From positions 1 through 64,000 of the forward strand of contig CAKSPW010000001.1 in NCBI GenBank assembly GCA_934486495.1: a stretch of 64,000 bases of DNA, in the 5' to 3' direction. The notes beneath the pieces are model-generated. The model saw only the letters and a program-made list of their open reading frames with translations, ran no database searches and had not been told where the DNA came from. The position numbers and the translations under genes were made by a program. Positions 60,511 to 64,000 of this stretch are shown piece by piece. This DNA comes from an uncultured Clostridia bacterium (GTDB taxonomy: Bacteria; Bacillota; Clostridia; UBA1381). Position 1 is the first letter of the stretch, and every line of letters starts with the position of its first letter.

Positions 60511-61092
60511 ATGAAAAATCTAAAGAAAATTTTAATTGCTGCTATGTCAATTGCTGCAATTGCTATGTCAACAACAGCATTCGCTGCTACAGAAGCTACA
60601 TACAACGCTGATACAAAGACAGTTGCTTTAACTCTCGCAGAGGGGGATGTTACGGCAACTTCAGGTCAGATGACAGTCGTTGTTGTACCGAAGACGTTCG
60701 GTGCAGATTCAGGCGCTGCTGATATTTATTACATTAATCAAGAAGAGTTCGGAGCTAAATTTACAGCAATTCTTGAGAATATGGGTCTTAAAGGTGAAAT
60801 AGATCCTGCCGGCTATGAGGTTCGTATAGGCGGAGAGAACATGGCAAGTGTTGCTAAGTTTGATTTCCAAGTTGTAGCACCGAGTCAGTTTAAGCTTGGT
60901 GACGTAAACAGAAGTGGCGGAGATCCTGATATTCTTGACGCAAGTGATATTGTTGACTTCGTTCTTGGCAATATACAATTTGACGAAGAACAGAAATCCC
61001 TTGGTGATGTAAATAAGAGTGGCGGAGAGCCCGATATTCTTGACGCAAGTGATATTGTTGACTTCGTTCTTGGCAATTTGTCATTAGAATAA
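60511..61092 (+). CDS. Secreted protein with C-terminal dockerin-like repeats
   Basis: A signal peptide (KKILIAAMSIAAIAMSTTAFA) is followed by a ~105-residue beta-type domain and two 35-residue dockerin-like repeats beginning near residues 130 and 165 (LGDVNRSGGDPDILDASDIV and LGDVNKSGGEPDILDASDIV, each ending VDFVLGN). They recall the calcium loops of type I dockerins (GDVNxDG...D). However, Ser replaces the fifth-position Asp and the loop is one or two residues longer. Dockerins bind cohesins in cellulosome-like assemblies. No catalytic domain is present. It is followed 20 bp later by another secreted protein. Codon use (GCT, ACA) is that of highly expressed genes. Confidence 0.8.
   Translation: MKNLKKILIAAMSIAAIAMSTTAFAATEATYNADTKTVALTLAEGDVTATSGQMTVVVVPKTFGADSGAADIYYINQEEFGAKFTAILENMGLKGEIDPAGYEVRIGGENMASVAKFDFQVVAPSQFKLGDVNRSGGDPDILDASDIVDFVLGNIQFDEEQKSLGDVNKSGGEPDILDASDIVDFVLGNLSLE
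60928..61077 (+). repeat. Near-identical DNA repeat encoding the two dockerin-like units
   Basis: A 45-nt stretch (60928-60972) recurs without change at 61033-61077, a 105-nt period, indicating a recent duplication or strong gene conversion. Confidence 0.9.
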
Positions 61093-61112
61093 TATTTTAG
61101 GAGGAAAACAAG

Positions 61113-61937
61113 ATGAAAATTCGTAAAATGCTTTCTGCATTTATGAGTATGGCAATTGTAGCTACGATGCTTTCTGCGTTCACGGTAGCTCATGCTGCTG
61201 ATACAATTAAATTCAATATTTCTGCTGATTTTAATGAGGAAAAAGGTCAGGTAGAAGTAAAGGTTGGATATACAGGATTTAATTCAGCAATTTTATATGA
61301 TGAAGAAAATGTAACTGTAAACGGGTTAAGATCAATTCAGTTTAGCATAAAGAATGACGCTAATTTAGCTCCGGCATCACAGTTTACAACCAAGAAATAT
61401 GGTTGTTTAGGATTTGGTAAAGCTGCTAATAAGGTCGGAAATGTTCAATATGCATATAACGCATCAGATGAAACAGGTTTTAAAGGTTATTCCGAAGGTA
61501 TTTTGTGTGTAGCTTATTATGATGTATCATCTGTAGATTCTGTTAAGTTTACGGTTGATGAAATTATAGTTAGATCAGGTGCTTATGAAGATGGAACTTT
61601 CTTGGGAAATACTGATTATACTATAGATCCCGCATCGGTGAATTATACTAAGAAGGTAGATCCTCCTGTTGAGGAAGTAAAAGCTGAGTTTGATACTGCA
61701 GCAGCTTCTAAGTTCACTTATGGTGATGTTTACAACTATGGTGTTGGTGGTGCTGTAACAGTTCCTGAAGGCAAGAGTGCAACAGGCGTTACATTTGATA
61801 TCAGCAATGGTACAAAGACTGTAAACTATGATTTCGATTTCGGCACAAGCATTGCTGCTGATACGTCATTCGGTTTAAACATTTGCGGAGTACCGGTAGG
61901 TGTTGAATTGTCATTCAGCAACCTTCAAGTTAAATAA
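61113..61937 (+). CDS. Secreted protein, possibly cohesin-like
   Basis: A signal peptide (KMLSAFMSMAIVATMLSAFTVAHA) precedes a ~150-residue all-beta domain. Its strand pattern (IKFNISADFNEEKGQVEVKV ... LRSIQFSIKND ... GILCVAYYDVSSVDSVKFTV) is reminiscent of cohesin folds, though the match is weak. A short PPVEE linker and a second ~80-residue beta domain complete it. No anchor is seen. It is in one operon with the dockerin-like gene (20-bp gap) and the 52-residue peptide gene (17-bp gap). The start is ATG 61113 with GGAGG upstream. Confidence 0.6.
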   Translation: MKIRKMLSAFMSMAIVATMLSAFTVAHAADTIKFNISADFNEEKGQVEVKVGYTGFNSAILYDEENVTVNGLRSIQFSIKNDANLAPASQFTTKKYGCLGFGKAANKVGNVQYAYNASDETGFKGYSEGILCVAYYDVSSVDSVKFTVDEIIVRSGAYEDGTFLGNTDYTIDPASVNYTKKVDPPVEEVKAEFDTAAASKFTYGDVYNYGVGGAVTVPEGKSATGVTFDISNGTKTVNYDFDFGTSIAADTSFGLNICGVPVGVELSFSNLQVK

Positions 61938-61954
61938 GGGAGGATATAAGAATT

Positions 61955-62113
61955 ATGAAAAATTATATAAAGCCCGAATTTAAAGTAAATGTATTTTCTG
62001 TTGAGGACGTTATAACTGTTGATGCAAGTATGCCTTTCTACAAAACAGATGCAACAGGTGCTGCAAAGAAAGAATACGTTAAATCAGTTGATTATACAAC
62101 AATCTTTAAATAA
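61955..62113 (+). CDS. Short conserved-looking peptide (52 aa) of the dockerin operon
   Basis: The product starts MKNYIKPEFKVNVFSVEDVI and ends in a polar tail with no Cys. The opening (K-x-Y-x-K-P-E-F/L-x-V, then DVI) recurs in my memory of small clostridial peptides and looks like a leader or recognition segment with a variable tail. No modification enzyme or transporter is adjacent. GGGAGG is nine bases upstream of the ATG, and the gene ends just before the strong terminator at 62127. Function unknown. Confidence 0.7.
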   Translation: MKNYIKPEFKVNVFSVEDVITVDASMPFYKTDATGAAKKEYVKSVDYTTIFK

Positions 62114-62126
62114 TAATAAAAAAATG

Positions 62127-62154
62127 CGCTCCGCTTTTGCGGAGCGTTTTTTTT
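62127..62154. terminator. Bidirectional terminator of the dockerin operon and the pyridoxal kinase gene
   Basis: A perfect 8-bp stem CGCTCCGC-TTTT-GCGGAGCG (62127-62146) is followed by eight Ts and preceded by seven As. Confidence 0.9.
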
Positions 62155-62209
62155 ATGTTTTTTGTGTTGATAGTTTATCCTCGCATATCTAATGTCTTTT
62201 GGTTACAAA

Positions 62210-63064
62210 CTACTCGCAAACGGTACTCAAATTCTTGATTTTTTTCGAGTAATCGTACAACCCTTCTTCAAAGTTAATTCCGTAAATCGGGTCACGCTTT
62301 GAGATTTTAGTTCGATTAATTGCTTCTGCGGTAAAGTCTGCGGATATACGTGCGGCTTTTTTCAGCGATGCGCCGTTTAAAATTGCACCTGTGAGCGCAC
62401 TTGAAAAAACATCACCCGAGCCGTGAAACATACCGTCGGTTTTGTCGGTAAAAATGTAGTCGATATTTCCGTTATCGAACACGGCACAGCCGATATTGTC
62501 GTCACCGAACGAAATCCCCGTAAGTATAATTCTTTTCGCACCCGTAAGCGCAAGCTTATCCAAAATATTTTTAATATATTTTTCGTCATATCCTTCGCTT
62601 TTATATTCAATATCCGTTAAAAGCGATGCTTCGGTAAGGTTTGGGGTTATTATATCCGCACGTGCGCAAAGTGCGGCAAAACCCTTTGCAAAGCTTTTGT
62701 CAAGATTTGAATATATCTCACCGTTGTCACCCATTACCGGGTCGACGATTAATATATTATTTTTCGTTTTAAATTTATCGGTAATCGACTGCATAATATC
62801 AAGCTGTTTATATGAGCCGAGATACCCGGAAAATATACAGTCAAACTGTTCGCCGAGCTTTTCCCAATGGTCGGTAATCGGCAGCATATCATCGGTCAGG
62901 TCACGAAATGTATACCCCGTAAATCCACCCGTATGCGTTGACAAAACGGCTGTCGGCATGACAGCAACCTCAACGCCTGCGGCAGATATTATCGGCAGTG
63001 CAACCGTAAGTGAGCATCTGCCCAAGCAGGATATATCATGTATTGCAAGAACACGTTTTTGCAT
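62210..63064 (-). CDS. pdxY: Pyridoxal/pyridoxamine kinase
   Basis: A ribokinase-fold kinase that phosphorylates vitamin B6 forms. Family features: VLAIHDISCLGRCSLTVALP at the N-terminus, LSTHTGGF, the segment FDCIFSGYLGS, VDPVMGDNGEIYS, and the catalytic region MFHGSGDVFSSALTGA (anion hole and Asp). The length of 284 aa is normal. It is closest to PdxY/PdxK-like COG2240 members rather than ThiD. ATG 63064 follows GAGGTG. It is monocistronic. Confidence 0.92.
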   Translation of the reverse strand: MQKRVLAIHDISCLGRCSLTVALPIISAAGVEVAVMPTAVLSTHTGGFTGYTFRDLTDDMLPITDHWEKLGEQFDCIFSGYLGSYKQLDIMQSITDKFKTKNNILIVDPVMGDNGEIYSNLDKSFAKGFAALCARADIITPNLTEASLLTDIEYKSEGYDEKYIKNILDKLALTGAKRIILTGISFGDDNIGCAVFDNGNIDYIFTDKTDGMFHGSGDVFSSALTGAILNGASLKKAARISADFTAEAINRTKISKRDPIYGINFEEGLYDYSKKIKNLSTVCE

Positions 63065-63097
63065 TATTAAACACCTCTTTGAATTCGCCTTTTAAAT

Positions 63098-63107
63098 ATT
63101 GTACCAT
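63098..63107 (-). promoter_or_regulatory. Extended -10 promoter of the pyridoxal kinase gene
   Basis: On the minus strand, TGG directly precedes TACAAT (63103-63098), with no clear -35. Confidence 0.45.
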
Positions 63108-63200
63108 ACTTTTATATTTATTTCATCATTTTTTTTATTTTTTATATAAATTGCTGTATAAAAATTTAAATTGATACCGAAAATCTAATAATAATACACC

Positions 63201-63229
63201 TTGATTATGGAGTAAATATGTGGTACAAT
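63201..63229 (+). promoter_or_regulatory. Sigma-A promoter for the riboswitch-controlled gene
   Basis: TTGATT (63201-63206) and TACAAT (63224-63229) have a 17-bp spacer and a TGG extension. It lies about 35 bp before the riboswitch. Confidence 0.65.
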
Positions 63230-63261
63230 AATATCAAAAGAGAATATTATGCACAAAGTGT

Positions 63262-63463
63262 CGGCGGTATGCTTTTTAAGGTGCCGTCGGTGAAAAGGGA
63301 ATCGGGTGCAAATCCCGAACGTTTAACAGTCGCTGTGTGTGCGGCAGTGCGTTATATCCGTCGGCGTGAGCCGGTCATTGGGAAACCGAGAAGGCAGGGT
63401 ATGACGACGGGAGCTGTTTGCTTTAAAGCCGTATGAGTCAGAAGACCTGCTTTGATGCCGCTT
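63262..63463 (+). ncRNA. Cobalamin riboswitch
   Basis: Landmarks of the adenosylcobalamin aptamer appear in order. First come AAGGTGCCG and AAAAGGGAATCGGGTGCAAA, with TCCCGAAC closing a stem. Next are CAGTCGCTGTGTGTGCGG, GAGCCGGTCATTGGGAAACC and GAAGGCAGGG, then the 3' consensus GTCAGAAGACCTGC (63438-63450). The outer P1 stem pairs GCGGTAT (63264-63270) with ATGCCGC (63455-63461). Bound B12 would turn down the secreted-protein gene at 63630. About 165 bp of expression platform follows, ending at AAAGGAGT. Confidence 0.92.
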
Positions 63464-63629
63464 TATATTACGGAATATCGTATGTCGGCGGCAGTTTCGG
63501 CGCACCGTGTGTGCTTTGTTTTGTGTGCCGATTTGCATATTTCACGGAAAAATCTGCTGTGGTTAATGCCCCTTGTTTTAGGTGGCTTTGCGACAGCTTT
63601 TTTTAATATTAAAAAGGAGTTTGATTTAA

Positions 63630-64000
63630 ATGAAGGCTAAAAAATTACTGTCATCTGTCATTGCGCTTGCAACGCTGCTATCTCAAATTACAACGTTTGC
63701 TGCCGACAACGACACTGTAACTGTATATGCCGCATCGCAGTCTTACGGCGCATTTATGACAGCACCTCAACAAATTGAGGTAAGCGCATCCGAAGCGGAA
63801 AAATACGGTTATACCGATATGGTATCAAGCGGCGTTTCCGCACTTGATGTACTTGTAAAGGAGCATGAACTTATTTTCGGCGGCGACTTTACAGCTGACA
63901 CAAAGAACGAATATTTAAGCTTAAGCGGTACGTCAGTTACAAAGATTTTCGGCGTTGAAACGTATTCAAACGGTTTTCTTCTAAACGGCGGATACCCGAA
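63630..64000 (+). CDS. Secreted protein under cobalamin control (3' end cut by the window)
   Basis: ATG 63630 has AAAGGAGT about ten bases upstream. A signal peptide (KKLLSSVIALATLLSQITTFA) is followed by ~100 residues. YTDMVSSGVSALDVLVKEHE and then IFGVETYSNGFLLNGGYP resemble the DUF4430/transcobalamin-like fold that follows a 'TVLDAL' pattern. Together with the B12 riboswitch this suggests a surface corrinoid-capture or related protein. The gene runs off the end of the window with no stop, so the full domain content is unknown. Confidence 0.7.
   Translation, partial: MKAKKLLSSVIALATLLSQITTFAADNDTVTVYAASQSYGAFMTAPQQIEVSASEAEKYGYTDMVSSGVSALDVLVKEHELIFGGDFTADTKNEYLSLSGTSVTKIFGVETYSNGFLLNGGYP

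Noticed and set aside
1..64000. CRISPR arrays, tRNAs, insertion sequences, integrases or phage genes
   Set aside because: I looked for repeat-spacer periodicity, T-loop-like GGTTCGAATCC motifs, and transposase or integrase signatures on both strands and saw none.

Overview
The window is a stretch of bacterial chromosome from a Clostridia-class Firmicute (Bacillota), most likely an anaerobic gut or plant-fibre organism. The evidence is the low-to-moderate GC, AGGAGG-type ribosome sites with many TTG and GTG starts, oxygen-sensitive metabolism (class III ribonucleotide reductase NrdDG, indolepyruvate:ferredoxin oxidoreductase IorAB, a 2[4Fe-4S] ferredoxin), both PPi- and ATP-dependent phosphofructokinases, GTP-type PEP carboxykinase, HPr kinase, WhiA, RicT, and secreted SLH, dockerin-like and copper-amine-oxidase-N proteins. 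The genus cannot be named from sequence alone. There is no IS element, prophage, CRISPR array, tRNA or rRNA. Most of the window is ordinary housekeeping, with a secreted/accessory zone at the right end.

Layout. 0-5 kb: the end of an AraC-type regulator, then a zinc-ribbon membrane protein, MreB-like actin, tRNA and rRNA methyltransferases (TrmN6, RsmI) and a small membrane protein. 5.2-7.2 kb: a GH36 alpha-galactosidase with its own promoter. 7.5-15.6 kb: dnaG-rpoD-prmA, a degenerate flavodiiron-like protein, rsmE, PPi-phosphofructokinase and an AI-2E-type permease. 15.6-18.1 kb (minus): a KADE-repeat secreted protein, ApbE and a Gx-type membrane protein. 18.2-23.5 kb: a metal P1B-ATPase behind a CadC/ArsR-like operator, then nrdD-nrdG behind a NrdR-like box. 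23.7-31.5 kb (minus): iorAB, then the L7Ae-rpsL-rpsG-fusA-tuf translation operon. 31.9-41.5 kb (minus): pckG, a YcdB/SLH surface protein, an M24 peptidase, radA, rlmH, a YycJ-type MBL protein, murA and rpmB. 41.6-49.1 kb: hprK-murB-rapZ-whiA-dnaE. 49.2-59.9 kb: mtrB (TRAP), a small DUF2007-like protein, pfkA, a 2-hydroxyacid dehydrogenase, proB-proA-xpt, a DnaA-like ATPase remnant, a TPR-like protein, ricT, ferredoxin, trkA-trkH. 60.0-64.0 kb: a Cys-rich membrane micropeptide, a dockerin-like/cohesin-like secreted pair with a 52-residue companion peptide, a pyridoxal/pyridoxamine kinase, and a cobalamin riboswitch ahead of a secreted protein cut by the window edge.

The most rewarding items are: a full-length TRAP (MtrB) in a clostridial dnaE-pfkA context; rapZ directly followed by whiA with yvcK missing; a flavodiiron homologue that has lost most iron ligands; a DnaA-like protein with no Walker A; two kinds of dispersed intergenic repeat, one of which supplies the C-terminal tail of WhiA; an Arg at the streptomycin-critical Lys88 position of S12; and the dockerin/cohesin-like/short-peptide cluster at 60.3-62.1 kb. 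All family calls come from reading the translated sequence and recalled motifs. No database search was run.
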